Positions 52,867 through 61,758 of a stretch of 64,000 nt of DNA are shown here, piece after piece. Every line of letters begins with the position of its first letter. Position 1 is the first letter of the stretch. This stretch comes from Pontibacter indicus. GTDB lineage: Bacteria; Bacteroidota; Bacteroidia; Cytophagales; Hymenobacteraceae. Where the stretch lies: the NCBI RefSeq assembly GCF_900156345.1, contig NZ_FTPP01000005.1, positions 1 to 64,000 of the forward strand. Direction: 5' to 3'. The position numbers and the translations under genes are program-made. The notes beneath the pieces are model-generated. The model made no database searches. It was not told the DNA's origin and was given only the letters and a program-made list of their open reading frames with translations.

Positions 52867-53349
52867 ATGGCAAGTGTAAACAAAGTTATCCTTATCGGAA
52901 ACCTTGGTAAGGACCCAGAAGTTCGCCACCTCGAAGGCGGCGTAGCTGTAGCGCGTTTCCCGATCGCTACTTCCGAAACATTCAAAGACAAAAACGGCGA
53001 GCGCCAGGAGCGCACCGAGTGGCACAACATCGTGCTGTGGCGCGGTCTGGCCGAGGTAGCCGAAAAGTACCTGCGCAAAGGACAGTCTGTCTTCATTGAA
53101 GGCAAGATCCGCACCAACAGTTACCAGGACAAAGAGGGCGTGCAGCGTTACAGCACCGAGATCGTAGCTGATAACATGACCATGCTCAGCGCACGCGAAG
53201 GCGGCAATGGCGGCTCAGGAAGCTTCCAGGGCAGCGCACCTTCACAGTCCTCAGGACAAGCCTCATCAGGTCAGGGTAGTGCCGCCGCATCCGGCAAGGG
53301 CAATGCTTCTGCCTTCCAGAACGACGAGCCAGACGACCTCCCGTTCTAA
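52867..53349 (+). CDS. ssb: Single-stranded DNA-binding protein
   Basis: Ssb coats single-stranded DNA in replication and repair. The 160-residue protein has the OB-fold start MASVNKVILIGNLGKDPEVRHLEGG and WHNIVLWRGLAEVAEKYLRKGQSVFIEGKIRTNSYQDKEG, a Gly/Ser/Gln-rich linker (about 112-145) and the partner-binding tip DDLPF. It lies 110 bp after mutY and 26 bp before gldE, a common Bacteroidota order. Confidence 0.95.
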   Translation: MASVNKVILIGNLGKDPEVRHLEGGVAVARFPIATSETFKDKNGERQERTEWHNIVLWRGLAEVAEKYLRKGQSVFIEGKIRTNSYQDKEGVQRYSTEIVADNMTMLSAREGGNGGSGSFQGSAPSQSSGQASSGQGSAAASGKGNASAFQNDEPDDLPF

Positions 53350-53375
53350 CCCATGTTTAACCTAACTATCTGATT

Positions 53376-54746
53376 TTGGACAGTTTAGATTCCGGAGACC
53401 CCCTAAGTTATAGCTTACTGCAACTTTTACAAAGCGCAACAGCTTTACTTAGAATTGAATATATCGCAGCCATCTCGGCCTGCTTTATCTTATTGCTGCT
53501 CTCTGCCCTCACCTCGGGGGCGGAAGCAGCTTTTTTCTCGCTCTCACCCCAGGAGATCGAGAAAGCCAGGACAAGCAAAGACGATAAGCTTCAACTGGTG
53601 CACCGCCTGCTACAGACCCCGCGCCAGCTACTGGCGTCACTTCTGATCATCAACAACGCCATCAATGTCAGCATCATTACCCTCTGCGCCTATATTGCGT
53701 GGCAGGTAACCAATTCTGTCGCCATTTCGGCCGCCACACTGATTGTAAGTGTGCTGGTTATTACTTTCCTCATTGTGTTCTTTGGCGAAGTGCTGCCCAA
53801 GGTATACGCCCGCCAGCACGGTCCTGCCATTGCACAGCGCATGGCCCCGGTGCTTTCGGCGCTATCCCCGGTACTAAAGCCGATTACCTGGTTGTTGACG
53901 GGCATCAGTTATTATATTGACAAGCGTTACCGGGTGCGATCTTATAGCCAGACGCTGGAAGAACTGCATAATAGCCTAGACGTAGCCATGTCCAATGAAG
54001 GTACATCGCCAGAAGAACGCAAGATTTTGCGTGGCATCGTAAACTTCGGCTCAATTACGGTGAAGCAGATCATGCGACCGCGAATGGACATTGTGGCTTT
54101 CCCGCAAAGCGCCACATTGCCAGAACTGCTTCCGCAAATCATACAATGGGGCTACTCGCGTGTGCCGGTCTATACCCAAAGCACCGACAGCATCGACGGC
54201 ATTTTGTATGTAAAGGACTTGCTGCCACACCTCGACAAGGGCGCAGACTTTAAATGGCAGAGTTTGATCAGGGCACCTTTTTTTGTACCGGAGACCAAGC
54301 ACATCGCTAACCTGCTGCAGGACTTCCGGGAGAAGCATGTGCACATGGCCATTGTCGTGAACGAATATGGCACAACGGCAGGCCTCTTGACGATGGAAGA
54401 TGTGATTGAGGAGATCGTGGGTGAGATCAACGATGAGTTTGACGACGAGGACGAGATCATTTACTCACAACTCGACGAAAATACCTTTATATTTGACGGT
54501 AAAACATCGCTGCACGACTTTTGCAAAATCACGGAGGTTCCGTTTGATGCCTTTAAAGAGGTAAAAAGTGAGCACGAAACAGTGGCAGGCTTGATGCTGG
54601 CGCTCTTTGGCCGCATTCCCTTTGTGGGCGAGGAAGTGTCGTACGGCCGCTATTATTTTACGGTGGAGTCGGCGGACAATAAGCGTGTAAAACGAGTTAA
54701 GATTAATGTCGCAAGCAAAAAAGAGCACTATCATAAAGTCAGCTAA
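53376..54746 (+). CDS. gldE: Gliding motility-associated protein GldE (CNNM/CBS domains)
   Basis: This 456-residue membrane protein has a DUF21/CNNM transmembrane domain with about four helices (30-190), a CBS pair (about 215-345, including [12 protein letters not shown] and [25 protein letters not shown]) and a CorC/HlyC C-terminal domain. It is related to magnesium/cobalt efflux proteins, and in Flavobacterium it supports gliding with GldD. The start is probably the TTG at 53376, since no in-frame ATG fits. Its last 41 bp overlap gldD. Confidence 0.9.
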   Translation: MDSLDSGDPLSYSLLQLLQSATALLRIEYIAAISACFILLLLSALTSGAEAAFFSLSPQEIEKARTSKDDKLQLVHRLLQTPRQLLASLLIINNAINVSIITLCAYIAWQVTNSVAISAATLIVSVLVITFLIVFFGEVLPKVYARQHGPAIAQRMAPVLSALSPVLKPITWLLTGISYYIDKRYRVRSYSQTLEELHNSLDVAMSNEGTSPEERKILRGIVNFGSITVKQIMRPRMDIVAFPQSATLPELLPQIIQWGYSRVPVYTQSTDSIDGILYVKDLLPHLDKGADFKWQSLIRAPFFVPETKHIANLLQDFREKHVHMAIVVNEYGTTAGLLTMEDVIEEIVGEINDEFDDEDEIIYSQLDENTFIFDGKTSLHDFCKITEVPFDAFKEVKSEHETVAGLMLALFGRIPFVGEEVSYGRYYFTVESADNKRVKRVKINVASKKEHYHKVS

Positions 54747-55326
54747 ACTGCAACTGGCTTTGTGGGCAGGTATGGCCCTGGCCATGGCGAGCTGCAACGC
54801 CGAGTACACTCCAAAACCGAAAGGCTACAACCGCATCGATCTGCCAGAGGCCGCTTACCAGCCCCTGCAGGACGAGCATCCGTTTACCTTTGAGTATTCG
54901 AAGCACGCCAAGATCCGCCCGGATTCTTCGCTGATCGCACAGCCGCACTGGATCAACATCATTTATCCGAGTTTGGGGGCCAACGTGCAGCTGACCTACA
55001 AGGCCATCAACAACAACCCGAAGATGCTCAACGACCTGATCGAGGACGCCCGCAAACTGACTGGCAAACACCAGATAAAGGCGTATTCGATTGAGGAATC
55101 GGAAATCCGGACACCGCAGGGCGATGTCGCCTCTGTGTTTGAATTGGAAGGCGAGATTCCGAGCCAGTTTCAGTTCTATGTAACTGATACGACCACGCAC
55201 TTTTTCCGTGGGGCGCTCTACTTCAGAACCGCTACGCAGAACGACTCTCTCGCTCCGGTGATCGAGTATGTGAAGAAAGATATTGTGCACCTGCTGAACA
55301 CACTCGAGTTTAAGGACAAGAAGTAG
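54706..55326 (+). CDS. gldD: Gliding motility lipoprotein GldD
   Basis: GldD is an essential gliding lipoprotein of Bacteroidota. The 206-residue product has a lipobox ending ALAMASC (Cys about 30), then [61 protein letters not shown] and [13 protein letters not shown], all characteristic. It overlaps the end of gldE by 41 bp, so the two are translationally coupled. A terminator follows. Confidence 0.93.
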   Translation: MSQAKKSTIIKSAKLQLALWAGMALAMASCNAEYTPKPKGYNRIDLPEAAYQPLQDEHPFTFEYSKHAKIRPDSSLIAQPHWINIIYPSLGANVQLTYKAINNNPKMLNDLIEDARKLTGKHQIKAYSIEESEIRTPQGDVASVFELEGEIPSQFQFYVTDTTTHFFRGALYFRTATQNDSLAPVIEYVKKDIVHLLNTLEFKDKK

Positions 55327-55360
55327 GGTTTCTTTGACGAAAGAATTTGTGACAATAGAC

Positions 55361-55396
55361 AAAGGACCGTGGGTATACCTGCGGTCCTTTTTTTGT
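55361..55396 (+). terminator. Terminator after gldD
   Basis: A perfect 9-bp stem AAAGGACCG/CGGTCCTTT is followed by TTTTTG. Its 12-base loop is TGGGTATACCTG, a copy of the interspersed motif. Confidence 0.85.
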
Positions 55397-55517
55397 TTCA
55401 GGCAGCCATTCACGGTTTTAAATAGACCTGTAGGTATAGCGCAAAAAAAGACAGCACGCCCTAAGTATATTTATAATAATATAAGGTATATTTAATATAA
55501 AATTCAGCTCTATCATC

Positions 55518-55754
55518 ATAAAGCAAAGCCCCAAACTGATCCTATTTCTCTTGTCTCTGGTGCTTGTGGTGTGAAAGAATGACGAAATAAAGCTGCTACC
55601 CGATGCCACTCAAACCGGCGCTGGCACGATGGGTGCGATCGTCAACGGCAAAGCTTGGGTGGCTAGTGGCGGCACAGACTTTAATCCTTCTGATCTTGTG
55701 GAAGGTGGGTATTACAGCGCTCACCGCATGAAACACAACAGTTGCTACCTATGA
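55518..55754 (+). pseudogene. Decayed lipoprotein gene with a stop at the lipobox cysteine
   Basis: In one frame the text reads (ATA)KQSPKLILFLLSLVLVV, a TGA at 55572-55574, then KNDEIKLLPDATQTGAGTMG and about 40 more residues to a stop at 55752. This is a Bacteroidota lipoprotein N-terminus (signal, LPDATQTGxxTMGxxVNGKAW) in which the start codon is ATA and the lipidated Cys codon is TGA. The rest of the family domain is missing. Its final TGA overlaps the ATG of the intact related lipoprotein gene. The reading is by hand translation. Confidence 0.75.
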
Positions 55755-56224
55755 AAAACAAGCTATACCTCCTGTTGCTTCTTGTTGGCCTGCTTGCCTG
55801 TTCCAAAGACAGTTTCTGTGACGAATCATTTTGCGTCAGAATAAACGGTAAGCGGTGGTGGCCGAGCAGTGGATTTAAAACGAACTCTCTTTCATTTACG
55901 CTGATGGATAATGGAAATAGATTCTGGTTTAGCGCTCAAAACGGCTCTACTTCCCTCTTGGTAAGTGTAAGAGATACAACAAGAGGGATCCAGGTGAGGG
56001 AGTATGAACTTGGGGAGCATTTCAATGCAGGGTATTATACCGAAGATACGAACAAGGATTTCCGTACGGATCATACACATACAGGCTCATTATCCATTAC
56101 ATCGATCGATAGGTATAAAAGAACAATAGCTGGTACGTTCCGCTTTAAAGCCCATAACGCCACGACAGGCGAAGTTGCAGAAATCTCCAAAGGTAGTTTT
56201 AATGCAACGTACTACGAATTTTGA
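55751..56224 (+). CDS. Small lipoprotein, DUF6252-like
   Basis: A 157-residue lipoprotein has signal MKNKLYLLLLLVGLLAC, then SFCVRINGKRWWPSS and, near the end, RTIAGTFRFKAHNATTGEVAEISKGSFNATYYEF. The VNGKxW start and GTFxFxAxN...ISxGxF end are the pattern of small Bacteroidota lipoproteins I associate with DUF6252. Function unknown. It follows a decayed relative, so the pair looks like a former duplication. Confidence 0.75.
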   Translation: MKNKLYLLLLLVGLLACSKDSFCDESFCVRINGKRWWPSSGFKTNSLSFTLMDNGNRFWFSAQNGSTSLLVSVRDTTRGIQVREYELGEHFNAGYYTEDTNKDFRTDHTHTGSLSITSIDRYKRTIAGTFRFKAHNATTGEVAEISKGSFNATYYEF

Positions 56225-56284
56225 TGCCAGCAATAAACTTGATCGGAAGGACTTTTATACATATCACTACCACTTATAAAGCAT

Positions 56285-56321
56285 AAAGCCCTGCCAGCAC
56301 TTACACCTGTCGGGGCTTTTG
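56285..56321 (+). terminator. Terminator after the DUF6252-like lipoprotein gene
   Basis: An imperfect stem AAAGCCCTGCCAG/CTGTCGGGGCTTT is followed by TGCTTATTTTT. Confidence 0.65.
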
Positions 56322-56378
56322 CTTATTTTTGTCAGGTATACCTGCTATACCTTATTTACCTAACCTGAGCCTACACCC

Positions 56379-58475
56379 TTGAACAACTTCTTCCATACCA
56401 AAATCGAATTTTTGAGAGGCGTGGGGCCGCAGCGGGCTGAGCTGCTGCAGAAGGAGCTCAACATCTATACCTACGGCGACCTCATCCAGCACTACCCCTT
56501 CCGCTACCTCGACCGCACCCAGTTCTACAAAATAGCTGAACTGGACGAGAGCATGCCCTATGTGCAGGTGCGCGGACGTGTGCGGGGCAAGGATGTGCTG
56601 GGCGAAGGCCGAAAGCAACGACTGGCCGCTACACTCGTGGATGAAGACGGCAACGAGATGGAGCTGGTTTGGTTCAAGGGCGTGAAGTGGATGCAAAAGT
56701 CACTGAAGAACCACACCGACTACATCGTGTTCGGCAAGCCTACTTCCTTCAACAGCAAGTGGAGCATGGCGCACCCCGAGCTGGAGGAACTGGGCGAGGA
56801 AAAACAGACAGCCTCTTTTCTGCAACCGGTCTACAATACGACTGAGAAACTAAAGGCATTTCGGGTTGAAAGCAAGACCATCGCCCGCATGATGGAAATG
56901 CTGCTGAAAGTAGCCGAACCGAACATACACGAAACACTTTCGCCGGAGCTGATCGACCAGTACCGCCTGATGAGCAAGCGGGATGCGCTGATCAACATCC
57001 ACTTTCCGCAGTCGGTCGAGAAGTACAACGCCGCCAAGTTCCGACTCAAGTTCGAAGAGCTCTTTTATATTCAGCTGCGTCTGCTGCGTCAGAAAACGGT
57101 TCGCCGCGCCGACCTGGCTGGGCAAGTGTTCAAGCAGGTGCCAACGGTGACGGAGTTCTACAAAAACCACATGACCTTCGACCTCACCAATGCGCAGAAG
57201 CGGGTGATCAAGGAAATACACAAAGACCTGACAGCCGGCAAGCAGATGAACCGTCTGCTGCAAGGCGATGTGGGCTCCGGCAAAACTATTGTGGCCTTTA
57301 TCACCATGCTCATCGCCGCCGATAACGGGGCACAGTCGGTGTTGATGGCGCCTACCGAAATTCTGGCGGATCAGCACTACACTGGCCTCAAGGCGTTTGC
57401 TGACCGACTAGGTATAAACATCGGCAAACTCACCGGCTCTAGCAAGACCAAAGACCGCAAAGTACTGCACGAACAGCTGCGCTCAGGCGAAATGAAGATG
57501 ATCGTGGGTACGCATGCCCTGTTGGAGGATGTGGTGCAGTTCCACAACCTGGGCTTGTGCATTGTGGACGAGCAGCACCGCTTTGGCGTGGAGCAGCGCT
57601 CGAAGCTGTGGCGCAAGAACCCGCGCATCATCCCGCACGTGCTCGTGATGACGGCCACACCTATACCTCGTACCCTGGCCATGACGCTCTACGGCGACCT
57701 GGATGTGTCGGTGATTGACGAGATGCCGGCCGGTCGTAAAGAAATAGTGACGGTGCACCGCTTCGACTCCCACCGCCTGAAGGTGTTTCAGTTTGTGCGC
57801 GACCAGATCAAGCTGGGACGCCAGGTATACATCGTGTACCCGCTCATCGAGGAGTCGGAAGGTATGGACTATAAGGACCTGATGGATGGCTATGAGAGCG
57901 TGCGCCGGGCTTTTCCGGAATACCAGGTGAGCATGGTGCACGGCAAACTAAAGGCGCAGGACAAAGATTACGAAATGCAGCGCTTCGTCAAAAACGAGAC
58001 CCAGATTATGGTGGCGACGACTGTAATCGAAGTAGGCGTGAACGTACCTAATGCCTCGGTGATGATCATCGAGAGTGCCGAGCGCTTTGGGCTGTCGCAG
58101 TTGCACCAGTTGCGCGGCCGCGTGGGCCGTGGTGCGGAGCAGAGCTATTGTATTCTGATGACGGGCTATAAACTGAGCAAAGACAGCAAGACCCGACTGG
58201 AAACAATGGTGCGCACCAACAACGGCTTCGAGATTGCCGACATAGACCTGAAGCTACGCGGTCCTGGCGACCTGATGGGTACGCAACAAAGCGGGGTGCT
58301 CGATCTGCTCATCGCCGACCTGGCCAAGGATGCTCCCATCTTGCAGGAGGCACGTGCGGCAGCGCAACGCCTGCTGAACGAGGATCCTCAATTGGAGCAA
58401 GCCCAGAACCAAAACATCGTGCGGCACATCAAATCGCTTAGCGTAAATACCGTTAACTGGAGCCGGATCAGCTAA
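56379..58475 (+). CDS. recG: ATP-dependent DNA helicase RecG
   Basis: RecG remodels stalled forks and branched DNA. The 698-residue protein has the N-terminal wedge OB domain (IEFLRGVGPQRAELLQKEL; about 10-180), Walker A GDVGSGKT (about 298), MAPTEILADQHY, DEQHRFGVEQR, MTATPIPRTLAMTLYGDLDVS, TTVIEVGVNVPNASVM and QLHQLRGRVGRG. The likely start is the TTG at 56379 (MNNFFHTKIEFLRG), which matches the family N-terminus; no ATG fits nearby. Confidence 0.94.
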   Translation: MNNFFHTKIEFLRGVGPQRAELLQKELNIYTYGDLIQHYPFRYLDRTQFYKIAELDESMPYVQVRGRVRGKDVLGEGRKQRLAATLVDEDGNEMELVWFKGVKWMQKSLKNHTDYIVFGKPTSFNSKWSMAHPELEELGEEKQTASFLQPVYNTTEKLKAFRVESKTIARMMEMLLKVAEPNIHETLSPELIDQYRLMSKRDALINIHFPQSVEKYNAAKFRLKFEELFYIQLRLLRQKTVRRADLAGQVFKQVPTVTEFYKNHMTFDLTNAQKRVIKEIHKDLTAGKQMNRLLQGDVGSGKTIVAFITMLIAADNGAQSVLMAPTEILADQHYTGLKAFADRLGINIGKLTGSSKTKDRKVLHEQLRSGEMKMIVGTHALLEDVVQFHNLGLCIVDEQHRFGVEQRSKLWRKNPRIIPHVLVMTATPIPRTLAMTLYGDLDVSVIDEMPAGRKEIVTVHRFDSHRLKVFQFVRDQIKLGRQVYIVYPLIEESEGMDYKDLMDGYESVRRAFPEYQVSMVHGKLKAQDKDYEMQRFVKNETQIMVATTVIEVGVNVPNASVMIIESAERFGLSQLHQLRGRVGRGAEQSYCILMTGYKLSKDSKTRLETMVRTNNGFEIADIDLKLRGPGDLMGTQQSGVLDLLIADLAKDAPILQEARAAAQRLLNEDPQLEQAQNQNIVRHIKSLSVNTVNWSRIS

Positions 58476-58482
58476 AAATCTC

Positions 58483-58490
58483 TATCTTTA
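58483..58490 (+). promoter_or_regulatory. Possible promoter for the cobalamin riboswitch transcript
   Basis: TATCTTTA, one base off TAnnTTTG, lies 8 bp after the recG stop codon and would start transcription at about 58497, the 5' edge of the riboswitch. Confidence 0.45.
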
Positions 58491-58497
58491 CAGCGTT

Positions 58498-58690
58498 GGA
58501 GGTACCTCAGTCAGGAATAGGCTGGGGTTTAAAAAGGAACCGTGTGCAAATCGCGGGCTGACGCGCAACTGTAAGTAACGATCAATTGCTGCCAAACAGA
58601 TGTCCATTGTCTGGAAAACGGATGAGAAGGACGGCTGCAATGTTATAAGCCAGGAGACTTGCCCTAACTGTATCCACGCATGCTTTCGCG
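58498..58690 (+). promoter_or_regulatory. Cobalamin riboswitch
   Basis: Conserved aptamer blocks appear in the right order: AAAAAGGAACCGTGTGCAAA (58531-58550), GGGCTGACGCGCAACTGTAA (58555-58574) and the B12 box AAGCCAGGAGACTTGCC (58647-58663). Optional stems lie between, such as CCAAACAGATGTCCATTGTCTGG. P1 and kissing-loop strands likely extend on both sides. A GC-rich tail (GCATGCTTTCGCGTTTGAGG) follows. The next gene is an acyl-CoA thioesterase; no B12 gene is nearby. Confidence 0.9.
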
Positions 58691-58888
58691 TTTGAGGCCT
58701 GTGGTAGCATAGTAGCCCTCTGCGACTTACGCACGCGCGTCTACTCCCTCTCCACATGTACCTACGCCGGCATGCCTAAATTACCTGTGTATGCCGCTCA
58801 TCGATCACATGCTTCTCCTGTATATAACAACAGCATCAGCTATGCGAGGCGGTATACCTGTATCTCAGCAAAATCAACCTCATACATC

Positions 58889-59290
58889 ATGAATTTACAG
58901 AAACGTATTGCCGATTCAGAAACGCGCATTTTCAAAGCTGTTTTCCCAAACACTACTAACCACTACGACACGCTTTTTGGCGGCACGGCCATGCAGTTAA
59001 TGGATGAAGTAGCTTTTATCACCGCCACCCGCTTCTGCCGCAAAAGGGTTGTCACCGTATCGTCCGACAAAATTGATTTCACCCAACCTATACCTGCAGG
59101 CACTATTATAGAGTTGATCGGACAAGTAAAACGGGTAGGCAATACCAGCCTGAAAGTGGAAGTAGAAATTTTTATCGAAGAAATGTATTCGGATGTGCGC
59201 TTGAAGGCTATCCATGGCAGCTTTACATTTGTAGCCATCGATGACAAGAAACAACCTGTCTCCGTGTTGGAAACAGAACAGCTACATTAA
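58889..59290 (+). CDS. Acyl-CoA thioesterase (hotdog fold, YciA/BFIT type)
   Basis: This 133-residue cytoplasmic thioesterase hydrolyses acyl-CoA to free acid and CoA. Family features are IFKAVFPNTTNHYDTLFGGTAMQLMDEVAFITATRFCRKRVVTVSSDKIDF (N/D-x3-T-LFGG and the helix), then PAGTIIELIGQVKRVGNTSLKVEVEI and GSFTFVAID. I take the Met at 58889; an in-frame ATG at 58772 would add 39 unconvincing residues. The cobalamin riboswitch lies 200 bp upstream on the same strand with no terminator I can recognise between. Confidence 0.9.
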   Translation: MNLQKRIADSETRIFKAVFPNTTNHYDTLFGGTAMQLMDEVAFITATRFCRKRVVTVSSDKIDFTQPIPAGTIIELIGQVKRVGNTSLKVEVEIFIEEMYSDVRLKAIHGSFTFVAIDDKKQPVSVLETEQLH

Positions 59291-59432
59291 TACAAGGCGA
59301 TACCTGCTTCCCGACAATTTGCGTTTAAGGTTTTGTTTGCGCCAGTTCCACGAGAAACAATTTTATCCTATATTCGGCTTGTCTATACCTGACACACTTC
59401 ATTCGACTCAATAAAAATCTAATACCTATACC

Positions 59433-60890
59433 TTGAAAACACGTTCATTTTTGCCGCTTCTATTGTTGCTGGTGCTTTTGTCTGCCACAACTGCCGCCGC
59501 CCAAGGCCGAAAAGCCGCTATACCTTTCACTTATCTCCCTGACAACAACGAAGACCAGTACAACCAAAGCATCACGAGCAAGACGCTGCCCTTGGGAGCC
59601 GATGGGTTTGTGATCCTCAGCCGAAACAAACCTGGCGAGTATGCCATAGAGCGCTACAATGCCGCTCTCAAGAAAGCCTGGTCAACAGCTATACCACTGG
59701 CTGCAGAAGAAACGCTGGAGGCTTTTACCCGGAATGAGGAGGCGGCGCTGGTGGTTACGCATCGCCACGATGAAAAGGGCAACCAGGTGCTCTATGCACA
59801 CCGGGTTAATTTGCAGAACGGCCAGAAAGACAAGCCGGTGCTGTTGCTCGAAGCCCCCGCTGATATTCGCAAAGCAGGTGTAGCCTTATCGCCGGACGGT
59901 ACCAAACTCCTGGCCTACCGCTTCCACGTTGGAGGCAGCCAGGTGGTGCAAGGTATAAGCGGCAGCCTGTATGATGGCAAACTGCAGAAACTAAAGGACA
60001 CCAAGTACAACCTGAGCGACCTGCGCGGCATTGTGTCGGCCGAAGTGATTGTGAACGATGCCGGCGACCAGTTCATCAGCCTGATTTCCGAAAACATGGA
60101 GCGCCTGACCGTGCGCCAGTATACGCTCAAGTCGCCGGAGGCCAAGGGAATGTCGGTGCTGGTAGGCGGCATGTTCGACGGCAAGAAGGTATATATCATG
60201 GACAGCAAATACGCCCTGCAGCCCAATGGCAACCTGTATGGCGTAGTGCTCACCGCCGATGAGAAAACGGGCGATTACTACAGTCTGAAAGCCGTGAAGT
60301 TCGACTTCGAAAACGAGGACATGGTATTTGCCGAGGAATTCCGGTTCACGCCCGAGTACCTGGCCAGTGTCAACAAACTGGACAAGAGCGGTGCAAAAGC
60401 CAGTCGCCTGGAAGACATTTACCTGACCGACCTGATCCTGACACCGGAAGAAAAGCTGATCGTACTGGCTGAGAAAAAATATATGGAGGGTGGTGAGAAC
60501 TCGCCTTACTATGCCAAGGAGATGCACCTGTTTGCCTACGATCAGTTTATGGGCACAGCTTGGAGCTCTGTGCTGATGAAGAGTCAGAAAGCACCTGCTG
60601 ACGAAGCTTTTACAGGTATATCCTACCGCTATCACCTGTCGGGCAACACGCTAAACCTGCTTACGCTCGAAGAACTGGACGGCAAACACGATCTATACCT
60701 GCGCCGCATCGACACCAACACAGGCAAGGCTGAGGCTCCAAAGGCAGCCGGCCTGAATGTGGCTGACGATAAGGATATCTCCTATGTGAAGGATTTCACG
60801 GCCTGGCTCACAGACCGCGACCTGGTAACGGTGGTGCGCCCATCCAAAAAAGCAAACAGCCTGCAGCTGCGCCGCTTGCAGATCAAGTAA
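59433..60890 (+). CDS. Secreted protein of unknown function
   Basis: This 485-residue protein has signal peptide LKTRSFLPLLLLLVLLSATTAAAQ. The likely start is the TTG at 59433, because a complete signal peptide follows at once. The mature chain is made of beta-rich units (GFVILSRNKPGEYAIERYNAAL, VALSPDGTKLLAYRF, EEKLIVLAEKKYMEGGENSPYY), suggestive of a propeller. I recognise no named family. It converges on the GT2 gene with no spacer. Confidence 0.8.
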   Translation: MKTRSFLPLLLLLVLLSATTAAAQGRKAAIPFTYLPDNNEDQYNQSITSKTLPLGADGFVILSRNKPGEYAIERYNAALKKAWSTAIPLAAEETLEAFTRNEEAALVVTHRHDEKGNQVLYAHRVNLQNGQKDKPVLLLEAPADIRKAGVALSPDGTKLLAYRFHVGGSQVVQGISGSLYDGKLQKLKDTKYNLSDLRGIVSAEVIVNDAGDQFISLISENMERLTVRQYTLKSPEAKGMSVLVGGMFDGKKVYIMDSKYALQPNGNLYGVVLTADEKTGDYYSLKAVKFDFENEDMVFAEEFRFTPEYLASVNKLDKSGAKASRLEDIYLTDLILTPEEKLIVLAEKKYMEGGENSPYYAKEMHLFAYDQFMGTAWSSVLMKSQKAPADEAFTGISYRYHLSGNTLNLLTLEELDGKHDLYLRRIDTNTGKAEAPKAAGLNVADDKDISYVKDFTAWLTDRDLVTVVRPSKKANSLQLRRLQIK

Positions 60891-61622
60891 TCAGGACATC
60901 CGTATACCTGACAGAAAGCGCGACCACTCGTTGGTTGCGCTTTTTTGCTTTTTGAGCTTTCGGGTAAAGGAGCTCAGCTGCACCAGCATGTGCACAAAGC
61001 CCACATAGTCCACAATCTCGACATACATTTTGAACTCCCGTCGGGATCCCTCGAGCACCCCGAGCTTGTCGACCTTGTAGGTGTTCATGGCGGACCAGGG
61101 CATCCAGCGTACCCGCTTATGTCGCTTGATCATGTAGCGGTTAATGGCCACCTCCAACTGGTAGCGTGCTACAGGCTGAGAGAGCACTTCCTCCAAGTCG
61201 CTTCGCCGCAGGAGCCGCTCGCCGGATAGTAGAATATCACTGCGGTACCAGCGCACAAACCAGGGAGAGCGGATGCGCCTCAGTATGAGCATGTCGACTT
61301 TTGCAGTGTGCTGAAACGCGGAAATGGCCTTTTCGAGTTCTGCTCCATCGATCTCCTGCAGGTCGGCGTCCATAAGCAGAATTAACTCGTGCTCCACAAA
61401 CTGCAGACCGTACTGGATGGCAGCGGCTTTCCCACGGTTCTGACTCAGGCGGATGACCTGCACAGAGGGCCATTGCCGGCTAACCATGGTAGCCGTATTG
61501 TCTGATGACCCGTCGTCGATGCAAATGACCTGCTGTATACCTTCTACTGTGGTTACCACATCCAGCACTGCTGCAATCCGATCCTGTTCGTTATAGCATG
61601 GAATCAGGCATGTTACACCCAT
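60891..61622 (-). CDS. Glycosyltransferase family 2
   Basis: This 243-residue GT-A enzyme begins MGVTCLIPCYNEQDRIAAVLD and has ICIDDGSSDNTATMV, NRGKAAAIQYGL and the metal-binding DxD as LLMDADLQEID. It transfers a sugar from a nucleotide donor to an unknown acceptor, perhaps a lipid carrier. An ATG at 61664 would add 14 residues (MRKHIRQSIIKPER) and cannot be excluded. Confidence 0.88.
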   Translation of the reverse strand: MGVTCLIPCYNEQDRIAAVLDVVTTVEGIQQVICIDDGSSDNTATMVSRQWPSVQVIRLSQNRGKAAAIQYGLQFVEHELILLMDADLQEIDGAELEKAISAFQHTAKVDMLILRRIRSPWFVRWYRSDILLSGERLLRRSDLEEVLSQPVARYQLEVAINRYMIKRHKRVRWMPWSAMNTYKVDKLGVLEGSRREFKMYVEIVDYVGFVHMLVQLSSFTRKLKKQKSATNEWSRFLSGIRMS

Positions 61623-61705
61623 ACGCTCTGGTTTAATTATACTTTGTCTGATATGTTTACGCACGTTTAATCAATAAGTCGCCTGGTGGTAACCCAATAA
61701 AACAA

Positions 61706-61733
61706 AAAGGCCGCCCCCTACGGAAGCAGCCTT
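61706..61733 (-). terminator. Terminator after the acyl-CoA dehydrogenase gene
   Basis: A stem AAAGGC(C)GC/GC(A)GCCTTT with one mismatch is followed on the minus strand by TTTTGTTTTATT. It lies 25 bp past the dehydrogenase stop codon. Confidence 0.72.
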
Positions 61734-61758
61734 TCCTAAACTATAGATCTGTCAGAAT

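Noticed and set aside
58488-58757. 89-codon frame on the minus strand
   Set aside because: It covers the cobalamin riboswitch, whose conserved RNA blocks explain the sequence better.
58772-58888. 39-residue N-terminal extension of the thioesterase
   Set aside because: The extension is not hotdog-like and has no targeting signal; the family starts at the Met at 58889.
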